From NCBI GenBank assembly GCA_034769895.1, contig CM068371.1:404657969-404721968 (forward strand): DNA of 64,000 nt, in the 5' to 3' direction. Below the pieces are notes generated by a model. It was not told the origin of the DNA and searched no databases. It saw nothing but the letters and a program-made list of their open reading frames with translations. Both the position numbers and the translations under genes were made by a program. The DNA is from Magicicada septendecula (Eukaryota > Arthropoda > Insecta > Hemiptera > Cicadidae). This document shows positions 46,141-56,838 of the stretch, in pieces. Numbering within the stretch: position 1 is the first letter of the stretch; each line of letters begins with the position of its first letter.

Positions 46141-46469
46141 GATTATATTATTTCCTCTTTTCTATTTTATCTGTCGTATTATTGTGATATTAAACTTTTA
46201 ATTTCCCAATTTTAAGAGGTGGGTATCGATATTACTTCTGGGTGAAACTATACTCTGGCTGGACACCGTGACAGGTGAACGGGACCACTAAACTGTCACT
46301 CAATGTAGTTCTGTAACTACCTGAACTAATACTAGAGGTAACTATAACCTTCTTCTTCTTCTTCTTTTACTATCCTGAATCCGGATACTGGTAGACGGCC
46401 TTCTCCTTGAAACATCTCTATCTCCTTAACGCTATGGCTCTCCAGCCATTTGATCCAGGTACTTTTTCC
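46141..46469. other. Spacer with a short GAA-type tail on the minus strand
   Basis: CTTCTTCTTCTTCTTCTTTT at about 46350-46368, read on the minus strand, is a GAA tail like those of the nearby LINEs. The bases after it (46370-46400) may be the stub of another LINE 3' end. Not confirmed. Confidence 0.35.
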
Positions 46470-48270
46470 TTGGAGAGTCTGATCTTAGAGGAACAACATG
46501 GGTTTCGGAGGGGAAGGTCCATAATTGATAATATTATCTTTATGTTAAAACAAATGGTAATTATCGACTTTCTGGGCCGCGCTGGTATTGGAGTGACATA
46601 TTCTTTTTTCTATTCTTCTATGTTATATAAACACGCGAAAAATAATTTTAAACGGCGGTCGAACCTATTTACGGAGAAAAAAAATTAAATTATTACTCTC
46701 ACAAGAACGCATGCAATGGTGAATGAGCGCCATATTGACTGTGTAGACGGTGAGCCGAATTTGACTGGAAATCATGTTCATGCGTTTCCAAAACAAAATT
46801 TACATGATTCTTACATGTTCAAAATTGCGTTGAGCCCACCCCGAGTTTATTATTAGTAACCTCGGAGGCGCCGAAGGCGCCAGAGACTAAAGCATGTGCG
46901 GTGAGCCTGCTACCCAAAATCACTCTCAGCGGTGGATAGTGTAGGAAACTGATGAGCCGGCCACCCACGAGTCCGAAATGTAATGCTTTGCGTTGTAGGC
47001 AATTGAATTACATTAAGGCAAAATGTAGTGGTGATCCCAGTAACTACTCAGTTAATATGGCGCTCATTCACCTTTGCATGCGTTCTTATGGGAGTAATTA
47101 TTTTATTTTGTTTCTCCGTAAATAGGTTCGACCGCCGTTTAAAATTATTTTTCGCGTGTTTATATAACACAGAAGAATAGAAAAAAGAATATGTCACTTC
47201 AATAACAGCGCGGCCCAGAAAGTCGATAATTACCAAACAAATAGTGGAAAAGAGAACTGAATTTAACGCAGAAACACATTTTGCGGACCTTAAAAAACCT
47301 TTGACAAGTTGGATAGAGCAACATTATGGAGGATAATGCAGAAAAGAGGATACCCTATTCATTTAATAAAGGTAATTAGAAGTTTTACAATGGAACGCAG
47401 ATACGGATAAAAACTAACAGATTGTCAGAGCCAAATGGAATGACCCAACACGTTCGGCAGGGTTGCAGTCTTTCTCCTGTCTTATTCAATATCTATATAG
47501 ATGATGCCATAAGGTAATGAAAATTGGACGCCCCCAAAGAATTATACTTGGGGAAGGATTTTTTAAAAATATTTTAATGTATGCAGACGATCTTGTGATC
47601 ATCCAAGAGAATGAAAATGACCTCCAAAGGTCGTTGTTTTATCTTACAGACATTTTGGCAGATTACAATCAAACCACTTCCTTATCCAAATCAAAAGTAA
47701 TGTTTTTTCTGGGTCAAATCATATTAGAACACAGATTGTCAGTCAATATAACAGGTGGCAGATTTAAAGTATCTAGGTTGCAGCATCACATACCAAGGTG
47801 ATAAGGAAGTTGAAAGCAAAATTAGTCTCTTCCAGTCGCTTTGTGGCTGTATCAATAAACATTTAAAGAAGAATAAAAGTAAAGAGACGCACTGAAATAT
47901 TATGATGTAATGGTCATACCTCAACTACTGTATGGTAGTGAGACTTGGATTACAAAGGCCAAAGACATATCTAGAATACAAGGAGCGGAAATGACGTTCT
48001 TGAGGGTTGTACCCGCAGAGATCTTATCAGAAATGATCATATTAGAATGGAGCCAGACATAGCTGAAACCTTAAATGAGAAAATCTCCCGGTATAAAACG
48101 GAGTGGCGGTTACACGTAGAGAGAATGGGTCCAATTAGCTTTTCAAGAAGAGCCCTTAACTATCATCCAAGGGGGAAGAGAAGTGTGGGAAGACCCCGTA
48201 AGCGATGGTTGGATGACTTCCATTGAGACTGGTACATGCTACTAGCCTAAGCCGTAAAGGATGACGGCGA
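46470..48270 (+). pseudogene. LINE RT fragment, family 3, split by an inverted-repeat transposon
   Basis: The plus-strand RT enters at ILEEQHGFRRGRSIIDNI (46486-46540), is interrupted at 46555, and resumes after 47241 with IVEKRTEFNAETHFADLKK in the frame expected for the same protein. Later pieces are QHVRQGCSLSPVLFNI-like residues (about 47440-47500, shifted), LMYADDLVIIQENENDL (YADD, 47572-47620) and LLYGSETWITKAKDISRIQG (47930-47985). A tail follows with GKRSVGRPRKRW-type residues near 48175-48215. Several stops and shifts make it inactive. The match of reading across the insertion shows the LINE is older than the inserted element. Confidence 0.8.
46555..47235. mobile_element. 681-bp inverted-repeat DNA transposon (MITE-like)
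   Basis: Long terminal inverted repeats of about 188 bp (46555-46742 and 47048-47235) start TGGTAATTATCGACTTTC and are over 90 percent alike by eye. AACAAA flanks both sides (46549-46554 and 47236-47241), a 6-bp duplication of the LINE target. The interior is more GC-rich than its surroundings and holds a GGCGCC-GAA-GGCGCC hairpin (about 46865-46880). No transposase is present, so it is non-autonomous. Six-bp duplications are unusual; the superfamily is not assigned. Confidence 0.82.
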
Positions 48271-48720
48271 CGACTTTTTCTGTGGTCTTTCATTAGTGAT
48301 TCTTCCATTAATTTCCCCCTCTAGCATCGCAGTCACATAGCTATATGCCTAATGATCCAACCATCAATGTTTCCTCCTGACGATGCTTTTCCATAACCTT
48401 CGTTTATCATTTATCAGTTTGAATACCTCATCACTGCTTACTCGTTTTCTCCATTACATCCCAGGCATGTCTCAAATCTCCATTCCTTATCCCTTTGATC
48501 CATTCAAATCGCTTTGTCCAGGTTTCAAATCCAAACAGAACCACATTCCCTACAAAAAGTTTATGAAATTTTTCTGGTCTTTATACCATTGTTTGTAGAA
48601 GTAAATATCTTTTTCTTTCATGAAGGCCACCTTTGCTAATGTAATTCTATATTCAGTGTCAACAGCAGGTTTTTCATCCTCTAAAATTGTGGTAGAGACT
48701 TGAAAATCGTGACCTGCGTT
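48271..48720 (-). pseudogene. LINE 3' fragment, minus strand, family uncertain
   Basis: On the minus strand I read RITLAKVAFMKEKDI, then a broken WFCLDLK-type block in the position of the usual 'LYGSETW' motif, and finally SSDEVFKLINDKRRLWKSIV followed by LEGEINGRI. This order is that of the C-terminal region of many insect LINE RTs. Frames shift repeatedly. The call depends on motif order only. Confidence 0.5.
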
Positions 48721-51700
48721 AAATCGTGACTTTATCCGTCACAGTTGTAACTGTGGTCTACTTCATAATTCTATAGAATGATGAAACTGTTAAGCGCTAC
48801 AAAGGGAATTTTTCCGGTTTTATTCTATTCTCAGTACCACATAGCCCTTTTAATCTCTGTCGTGACTAGTAGTGAGCCGACCTTACCGACTATCGTCCTG
48901 TCACTCTTTATATCATATCATCCCGTTTATCAACTGCTCTTCGCCATCAAGAGGGAACTCTGATGTTCCTTTTGTTTCAGTCTGCATTACGTATATGACA
49001 AGTGTGCTTTTCTCCTCACGTCGGACTTATTCCCACCACGAGTATACCCTGTCTAATCCATTCGGATCTCTCACCTACCAATGGAACACATAGCATTTAA
49101 CTTTCCATAGCACTTTCAGTTATATCTTTTACATGATAAAGATATGAGTGCATGTTAATTCGCGATTTATAGCGCTCGGCGAAGACGAACAGGAAATGTG
49201 TCTCGAGAGGTTGTATCTAACAACGGTGTTACTTTCACTTTTGACACCCGAACATAAATATACGCTATCAGTAATCTCGTATGCTTTGACGTCACTGCTT
49301 ACGATCCACAGTATTAATTACTGCTGAGTCGTTAACAACCATTGTAATTCTGTGATTTATCCACTGTAGGAAGTGGAAACTCTGGTCATCTACGTGGATA
49401 ATACGATTAAGTGAAGAACACAACACTGGTTCTTTAATTGGATGATATGATTTTGCTTTCGAATCTAGTCTTTCTTCTGAACTTCACTGTCAAAACCCGA
49501 ACCAATTCGTCCGTGTCTTCGAAAACGCGTGGGTTTGGTGGACTTATCTCGCTGATGCCCAACTAGTCTCTTGCAACGCATCACGACGGCCGAATTACAC
49601 ACGATATTACAGCTAAGGACCGAACTGAGATAGATGTGGATGAACCGTTTGCAATTGTTACTATCCGCGCGTGTAAACAGCTCTTTTTGTAAATCAGGTT
49701 TCCACCGACAGTGCTCAAGGAGCTTAGTGGTAGTATTACTTACATATGTTAATGTCATTATACATTTCTTGCGCCACTCTTGACCTTAAATGATGTTTTT
49801 ATACATTTTAATGAGGAAGGTGATAGCAAAGTCACAGGTGAAATTAAGTAAATTCATAAAACTACCGACAAATTTAGGAATGTCCTAATTAATTTACTTT
49901 TAAACAAACCTGTCTGTCCTGTTTGGCCTAAGTTTCTAAATTACAAATTTCTTACAAAGAAGCAGTGTGACACCAAGGCCTGTTACTCAATCTATTATAT
50001 ATCCCTGTACATTTGCTTGAACAATAGCTTAGTATCGACCGTTAATGTACACATTAACATTTCTCGACTCACACAACCCTGCACAACGGCATTGAAGTAG
50101 ATCTCCTAAGGTCTTCCAAAATTATCTTTACCTTCAGATATTCTGCGAACAAGTCTGCCAAAGTGTAGCAGTTCCACGATCTTTGTTCCGTAGACTTGGC
50201 GTATAGGTCGACTAGGTACGAAGTTAATACGTTAGTCATGTATTAATGTGCTGGCTGTGCAGGTTATAGGCCCACGTTTACTTCCGGTTAGTGTTGGTTA
50301 CGCACTTTATATGTTTAAACAGCCTGTTATTTAATGACTATACAGTTCACATGTTTACCGAGCTTTCAGTAGCTTGCTATAGATGTTTACTTTTAATATG
50401 TTGCGACGGTACCAAGTTTGTAGTAGCATCTTTCTACGTTTGAACTTGGTGACATAGAATACAGTTTACAATATTAAGTCTAAATTAAAAGGCAGCAGTA
50501 CCATGAAAAGCTAATTTTCTTTGCTGCGTTCCAATGTGGGAATATCCTAGTTTTAAAATACGAATGTCACTGAAAAATATACAATGATTTGTTTATAGAC
50601 TAAACTGTCACTGTTACCAAGCAGTGTGCACCTGACTGTTATCGCTCACTTACAACCAGCGACGTAGGCCTACTGGCGATCTGCATGTAGCTTGTAAGTA
50701 TGGCGGCATCCAGTAAATTGTAGTTTTCAGTAAACGGAAAATACCTGGCTTGTTGTCAAAAGCAGTCTCTTTTCCGACTTCATGTTACCCAACAGACAAA
50801 GGAACTTCTGATCAAATTTGGATGAGAGATTTTTGATCATCCACGCTATTCTGCTGACTTTGTGCCTAGTAATTTCTATGTTTTCGTCGGCTCAAAACTC
50901 ATCTGCAAGGAAAGACATTCGAAAATGAAGAAGTCTAGTGTTCCGTTATTCCTGAATATGGACACAGAACGCAGTTTTCTATAAGATGGGTTTGGTAAAC
51001 TTGGTGCCACGCTCTAAAAAAAAAAAAAAAAAAAAAAATAACAGACCGTAAATAATAATAGCAGAGCCTTATTTAGCGCCTAAATAAAAATAGTGATTAT
51101 GTAAAGTAGTATACGCATAACGTTATGTAAATAAATATTTTTTATTTATCCATCTTACCCGTATTTCAGTATAAAGTAGGCAATCTTACATTCTAGATGC
51201 CCCTTTTATATTTGTATATGAAAAACGTACACGAACAGAAGACGAGTCAACGTAAGTTGCACACTAAAAACAGATATTGTCTTATATTCCAGTCCTCAAT
51301 CCTAAAGGATTGGTGTGGTGGATGACTACGTTCGTACCCCTCAGGGTTTCCTACTCATTAGTAATTTACAGTATGTCATTCCTAGTAGCTCGAAATCCCA
51401 CTTCAACTTCACACTGTGAATAAATTGTCTCCTTACCCATCCCATTGTCTATCCATTGTTCCCTCCATTGAAGCAAGTCATTATGTCTCACCACATCCCC
51501 TATACACTTCCTCCTCCCGTTTATGGTTTTCATAATTTCTTCTTTTTTCGTTCATTTCGTAACGAGCTGCAAATCGGACAGAACATTCCAGAAAGACGTA
51601 GAATAAATATGAGTGTTCTAGGGACATCAAGATTACAGGTCACCTTAGCTGTCCGCTATGTAACTTTGAAGGAAAGAAATACCACACTAGTTGCGAGTTG

Positions 51701-52729
51701 TTTTTAGGAATATAATTGTATAGTATAAAAGTGTAGCAATTTTATTTATTTTTTAACGTTTTAGTATATCCAACACGTTTAACGTTGTTATTATTGCTAA
51801 TACTCCGTAATGGATAATTGTCTTGATGTAGAAGAACGGATTAATTAAGCGTCTTTTGGATAATATACGTATAACGGCTTCATTCTATAACATAAATGTA
51901 GCTTGGGAGTAAGACAAAGTAATGTTGACTATTCCCAACCAGCACTACGCTTCAGCCACCCATTATTACCCAAGATGTTATCCCAGATACTCGCTTCTGA
52001 GATATCCCCGATGTCTCAGACAGGCTGTCTTCCACAGCGTTTAATACAATATTACGGTTGTTTTACTGTCTCTGGTGTTTTAAGTTTTCGCTTCAAATAC
52101 TGCTGGCTACGCAACAACATAGCATCGGTTACAGGCAGGCCAATGTATAATAACTTTCTCAATTCTTAATTGGGAATAACAACGCAGCTAATTATCTCAA
52201 GTTAGACTTTTACGCACGAAGGAAACACACTGATTCGCAGCAGAATTTTATTTTTTATACGTACCACTTAATAAACTAACATGAGCGGTATGATCTCTAA
52301 CACATAGCGCGCAGTTGTAATAAATCAGGCAGGCTTTTTTCGTAAGTTCCAGATGGTGTCCCGATTGAATTTTCCGTAATAATTCTGTTTAATATAATGT
52401 AGGTCCAATACAAGACTATATTGACACTACTGTCATATGTATTTACATAACTGTGCGCGATACGTATCGTTGAACACGATATCAACACACAAAATATATA
52501 AACAAATTGGTAAACTGTGACAGCTAGATTTAACAATTTTCAAGTATTTAATATAAAACTATGTTGTGGACCTGACAATGAAAGCAAACTATGTATGGGT
52601 AACACTAACAAGCTGTGACAGGAACAGCAAATAAGGTTTCAAATCACAAAAAAAAATAACACATCAGGATGTATGAGTGACAGTTTGAAAATAAAAAAAC
52701 TAAAGGATAAATAAAAGTACAGTAAGGCG
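48721..52729. other. Unrecognised region with an A23 run
   Basis: About 4 kb without a supportable gene. A poly(A) run at 51016-51038 could be the tail of a retroposed sequence on the plus strand, but I found no diagnostic motif or target duplication. Open frames of 60-97 codons here show no recognised domain. Confidence 0.35.
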
Positions 52730-52952
52730 CATAGGCCCATTGACACATGGAGCAGAAGCGAGGCCAAAAACCTCAATAGTCAGAAGACAAACGGATCGTC
52801 ATCGCTGAAATGAAGACGTTGAGAACAATAATAGACAAAACACGAAGAAGAAGAAGAAGAAGAAGAAGAAGAAGAAGAAGAAGAAGAAGAAGAAGAAGAA
52901 GAAGAAGAAGAAGAAGAAGAAGAAGAAGAAGAAGAAGAAGAAGAAGAAGAAG

Positions 52953-52983
<31 letters not shown>

Positions 52984-53330
52984 GGAATACTAGTGCTACT
53001 TTGTGGAAGTGAAATACAGGCAGTGAAGAAACTGGAGGAGAGTCACAAATTATGTGTTCGAGAGGCTACTCAAAACAAGACGACAATAGAACGTAGACAC
53101 CACAGAAGAATATTAAATATTGCATTTGATCAGAATAATTAGCATACAAACCAGTGGAGACAACATATTGACCGAACGCAAATAACTAGAATCCCAAAGG
53201 CATCTGTCTGTGTTCCTGAATAGAAATATGCCTTGGGAGACCATGAAAACAAACGGTGGCAGTGACCGATGTATCCACAAGTTGAAATACCTAAGCCTTA
53301 GCAGCGAAGAAAGAGACAAAGATAATAATA
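52730..53330 (+). pseudogene. LINE C-terminal fragments around a GAA expansion
   Basis: Before the microsatellite: THGAEA, then EDKRIVIAEMKTLRTIIDK, the 'YGSE-W ... AAEMKFLRRI' region of LINE RTs. After it: ILVLLCGSEIQAVKKLEE and NQWRQHIDRTQITRIPK, again C-terminal LINE-like words. The repetition of the 'GSE' block suggests two LINE pieces meeting at the repeat rather than one interrupted copy. Frameshifted throughout. Confidence 0.5.
52844..52982. repeat. (GAA)n microsatellite, about 46 units
   Basis: Uninterrupted AAG/GAA triplets of about 139 bp inside LINE-derived sequence. A poly-arginine open frame across it is an artefact. Confidence 0.97.
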
Positions 53331-54214
53331 ATGACAGATTCTGTGGCTTTAAATCTGCTTCTAAAATCGAATGAACAATAGATGAGGTCTGTTAAAACTT
53401 TAAAGAAAAGTTTAAATTTTCGTAAGTAAAGACGTTTAATTCGAACCTTGATTAATAAACAACATCGTGTGAATGTATTTTCTGTTTGATCTGCAACTTG
53501 TTTGGAATAACTTTCCGTAGCTTCTATTCAAGTGAACGAACTAAGTATTTATTATGTGATGACACATATCTGTTCCCAATTTCCTAACAACTCGGATGAT
53601 CGACAGCTCCATATGCGTATTGGCGTATCTTACAGTAATTTCGAAAGAGCAGGGGATAAGCTCCCTAGCTGGTCACAAATCACACGAAGAGCTCCCTTCA
53701 GTATGTGAGAGTCAGATAATAAGAGGAGATACAGAAAGTAACCACTTTTCAATTCGGTTCGTAACAAAATATAACTAAATACTGATTAAGAGTGAATAAA
53801 TACAAAGCCTTTATATAAACAAATAAAATAAAATATTACCATTTTAAGTGACGTAATATAGGTAAGTTACTATATAGTAGTTATAACAGTAGTAACTACG
53901 ATAGTAATTATAGCAACTACTATAAGTAGTTATAACAATTAAAATTATTACAAACTACGCCAAACTGCAAACTGTTCGTCAAAATATTTTTACATATAAA
54001 TTATTTAATGATAATTTCAAATACACAAAAATTGTCTGCAGTATTCACGACAGGTGCGCAAAACTGTTTTCTAAAGAAAACAGCCTGACGGAAGTACAGT
54101 ACGACATAATGAAATCACGGAGTAGATGCTGTCAGGACTAAGGAGTTTAGGTACTAATTCACTATACAAAATAATTACATTATGCACAAGATTATGACCT
54201 ATTTCTGTAAGTCA
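53331..54214. other. Unrecognised spacer
   Basis: Nothing coding. TAGT/ACTA-rich self-complementary words occur at about 53870-53935. Confidence 0.35.
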
Positions 54215-54640
54215 TCAGTCACTCCATGCGTTTCTCCAGCTCTTCCTATCCAGAACCAATCTCATAACTCCAGCATCCTCACATCCACAGCAATCTTCCT
54301 TTAGGTATTCGAGCCTCTCTCTTTCCCTGCAGTTCTTCCGCTTCACTGTTCTCTGTATTACCAAACTCATTAACCCTGGATGTGTCACAGAGGAGTTCCC
54401 CCGTCGCCCCTCATCTAGTTCCAGTACTTCGCAAATTATTCCTTTATCCATTGTTTCTAGGATCCGCTCATTCTATTTACTGCTCACCCAATACTGTGTC
54501 ATTCACTTCATTCTTCACATTCTCTAATGGCACCAAATGTCGAATATCTTCTATTATCGTCGGTCATCTTTCCTTATCGTTCAGGGTTAGACCCGTACAT
54601 CGCCATGCCCCAAACATATAACTTCAGGAATTTCATCCCT
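54215..54640 (-). other. Possible LINE-derived C-terminal fragment
   Basis: A minus-strand frame ends LEYLKEDCCGCEDAG, MRLVLDRKSWRNAWSD. This is reminiscent of the short 'DR-W' tail after the RT in some LINEs. No core motif is present, so this is a guess by style. Confidence 0.25.
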
Positions 54641-56239
54641 AAGTCACTGTCCAATATTTGACAACACAAATTTTTCTTCTAAAAAAAAAGGACTTTTGGC
54701 TTCGCTGTTCTGCTTCTGGTGTACTTTCTGCTGTGTCTATATCCCTTGCGATAGTGCTTCTGGAGCAGGTGACTTCATTTACTTTTCCTGTGTGCTACTC
54801 TTCAGACATTTCTTATGCATCTTTAAAATTTCTTATCTCATTCTGAACAAGACACTAAATAATGGGCTTAAACGTATGCACAGATTCTTTCACGGAGATA
54901 CAGGATTTACAGTTTAACGCCGAGGCCACCACTCAGAGGATAGCTATCTTATTCGTTATAACTGAGAAACTAAGAAAATCTTCCCTTTTAAACGTGTTCC
55001 TTTTAAGCGTGATGAAGTGATAAAAATTATATCCAGCATTTTCAACATTAGTCGGCAAACATTAACCATAACAGGGCGACACCAAACTAGATTTACAATC
55101 TCAGAAAGTATACAATTACGTAAGAAATATGCAGATTGAAACAAATGGTAGGCTACAGTTCATGGTATAAAAATACTCTATCACAGAAGAAGCTTAAACA
55201 TCTGACACTGCTGCGATGTCTGCATACATCATATTGTTACGACGGTCTCGCATGGTACAGTGGAAACAAATACAAGACACCAACGAAGTCACTAAAAACC
55301 AGCTTTAGTTATCACAATTAACAGTTTGTAATCAACAAGTTATTCAGCAAGATTATACTCGTACAATAATTCAAATTAAATTTGTCCACACGCAATGATA
55401 ATGTTAACTATAAAGAACTTCGCTACAAACACTTGATCCGCGTTAAAGAAATCGCTCAACTCCACTGAACTCATAAGCCGGCTGCTATGGCTTTATATAG
55501 GTAGCGCACGCCTTCTAGGAATCTTTCATCCTCAATGTGCACGCACTTAATGCTGACGCTAATGCGTATCTCAAGTGTATCCTCTTGAAGAACTTGAACG
55601 CGGCCTTGACTGAGGCAACACCTGCCACACTGGACGGGGGGATGGAAATTGTTCTTGGCTGTTCGATAGGATTCTCGCTACAATATGGAGAGAAAGAGAA
55701 AGAGAGAGGGAGAGAGAGATAAATAAATAAATAAATACTTGGCGAAAGATCGAGAGTTGAATTAAAAGGTAGTCAGTCAGAACTATAATGAAAGACTGGT
55801 AAACCAACGCAGCCATAGCAAGAACTGAATAAATCAGTAAATGGAAGCAGTTTAATAATTTAATCGAGTTCAAATAACTGGAGTAGGATTATACGAGGAT
55901 TCACGACAGATTAGTTCTGTTACTTCGTATATTACCTCATTCATAGGAAATTATAATTTTATTTCATTACTTCAAGTCTAATTTTATTCTCAAGCGTCCG
56001 TAACATTTCTTAAGATTACTTGTATCTCTCCTGTAAAGAGAAACTACATAAATCCTCTGAATATTTTGTTCTTCCAATATCAAACTTCATGGAACTTTTA
56101 AAAGTAACGACCAATTACAAAGCGACAAACCATTTCTTCACTAATTGTATTTAAAAAATATAACAAAATATATGTCGTATTTACTAAATAAAATACATCG
56201 TTTTATGTTAATTATTATATTAATTTCTACATGTATAAG
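54641..56239. other. Unrecognised region containing a promoter-like site
   Basis: No supported coding exon. It contains the minus-strand core-promoter-like cluster at 55434-55499 and short GAGA and TAAA simple repeats at about 55687-55736. Confidence 0.35.
55434..55499 (-). promoter_or_regulatory. Candidate core promoter: TATA box, Inr and DPE-like element
   Basis: On the minus strand: TATATAAAG at 55499-55491; TCAGT, the arthropod initiator, 33 bp further on with +1 A at 55466; and GGATC at +28 to +32 (55439-55435), matching the RGWYV part of the DPE consensus. All three sit at or near their standard spacing. No ATG follows within about 100 bp, so any gene, or an LTR, would need a spliced or long leader. 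Could be chance in AT-rich DNA. Confidence 0.4.
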
Positions 56240-56295
56240 AATTTTATATCATTTTAATAATAAAACTTTTTACAAGAATATATTTTATTTTGTAA

Positions 56296-56336
56296 ATTAC
56301 ACTGTTTTAATAGCATTCATCTTTTATCATCAGATA
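56296..56336 (-). ncRNA. Hammerhead-like motif, degenerate (outer left arm)
   Basis: Minus strand: CTGATGA (56333-56327), a spacer containing GAATGCTATT as in its sister copies, then AAAA where GAAA is expected, and CAGTGTA. Loss of the invariant G12 should abolish activity. Confidence 0.35.
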
Positions 56337-56401
56337 TAATTAATATTAATTATATTAACATATTAATAATATATTAATATATACATTAATATTAATTAAT
56401 T

Positions 56402-56443
56402 AATCTGATGATGTTAGCTGAATGCTATTGAAACACTGTAATT
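56402..56443 (+). ncRNA. Hammerhead-like motif (middle copy)
   Basis: AAT (stem I), CTGATGA 56405-56411, stem II TAGC/GCTA with loop TGAAT, GAAA 56430-56433, CACTGTA with GTA as a possible NUH site, ATT pairing with AAT. Extra bases flank stem II, so it is a loose fit. Confidence 0.4.
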
Positions 56444-56527
56444 CTTAATATTATTAATATATTAATATAATTAATATTAATATATATTTTATAATGATCT
56501 TTACCTCAAGATGTTTTCTCCCTATTT

Positions 56528-56570
56528 GGAAACATGTTTCGGGAAGCCTTGTGTTCCCATCTTCAGCCTT
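56528..56570 (-). ncRNA. Hammerhead-like motif (inner hairpin, left arm)
   Basis: Minus strand: CTGAAGA (56566-56560), T, stem II GGGAA with TTCCC (a G-to-A difference from the right arm lies beside it), GAAA (56540-56537), then CATGTTTC, a palindromic stem III candidate. Confidence 0.4.
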
Positions 56571-56586
56571 TCAGCAAAAAAGCAGG

Positions 56587-56630
56587 AAGGCTGAAGATGG
56601 GAACACAAGGTTTCCCGAAACATGTTTCCA
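56587..56630 (+). ncRNA. Hammerhead-like motif (inner hairpin, right arm)
   Basis: CTGAAGA 56591-56597, T, stem II GGGAA/TTCCC with loop CACAAGGT, GAAA 56617-56620, ACATGT palindrome and GTT as a possible cleavage site. Stem I is weak (AGG with TCC only partly pairs). Confidence 0.4.
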
Positions 56631-56730
56631 AATAGGGAGAAAACATCTTGAGGTAAAGATCATTATAAAATATATATTATATACATCAAGGAACGGACTG
56701 TAGCAGAAAGTATTTAACTAATATTAATTA

Positions 56731-56773
56731 TATCTGATGATAATACCTGAATGCTATTGAAACACTGTAATTT
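56731..56773 (+). ncRNA. Hammerhead-like motif (outer right arm)
   Basis: CTGATGA 56734-56740, stem II AATA/TATT with a long loop, GAAA 56759-56762, CACTGTA. Sister of the middle copy; stem I is AT-only and weak. Confidence 0.35.
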
Positions 56774-56838
56774 ACAAAATAAAATATATTCTTGTAAAAG
56801 TTTTATTATTAATAATAATATAAAATATGTAGCAAGAA

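Larger units (their letters stand above)
56240..56838. repeat. Nested palindrome with several hammerhead-like motifs
   Basis: The outer arms, about 56240-56350 and 56709-56838, are inverted copies. The inner arms, 56481-56570 and 56587-56676, form a 90-bp inverted repeat with about one mismatch around a 16-bp loop. Between them is extremely AT-rich sequence made of TAATATTAAT words. At least five hammerhead-like cores lie in it, in both orientations. A 69-codon frame through the hairpin is an artefact of the palindrome. No coding domain is present. Confidence 0.85.

Noticed and set aside
46946-47005. CTGATGAG ... CCGAAATG inside the inverted-repeat transposon, suggestive of a hammerhead
   Set aside because: Stem II does not pair next to the core (GCC against TCC) and stem I has no partner after the possible GTA site, although a stem III-like hairpin can be drawn.
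52810-53142. 110-codon poly-arginine open frame
   Set aside because: Created by the GAA microsatellite joined to broken LINE sequence.
56494-56703. 69-codon frame through the 90-bp hairpin
   Set aside because: The peptide is itself a mirror of the palindrome; no domain.
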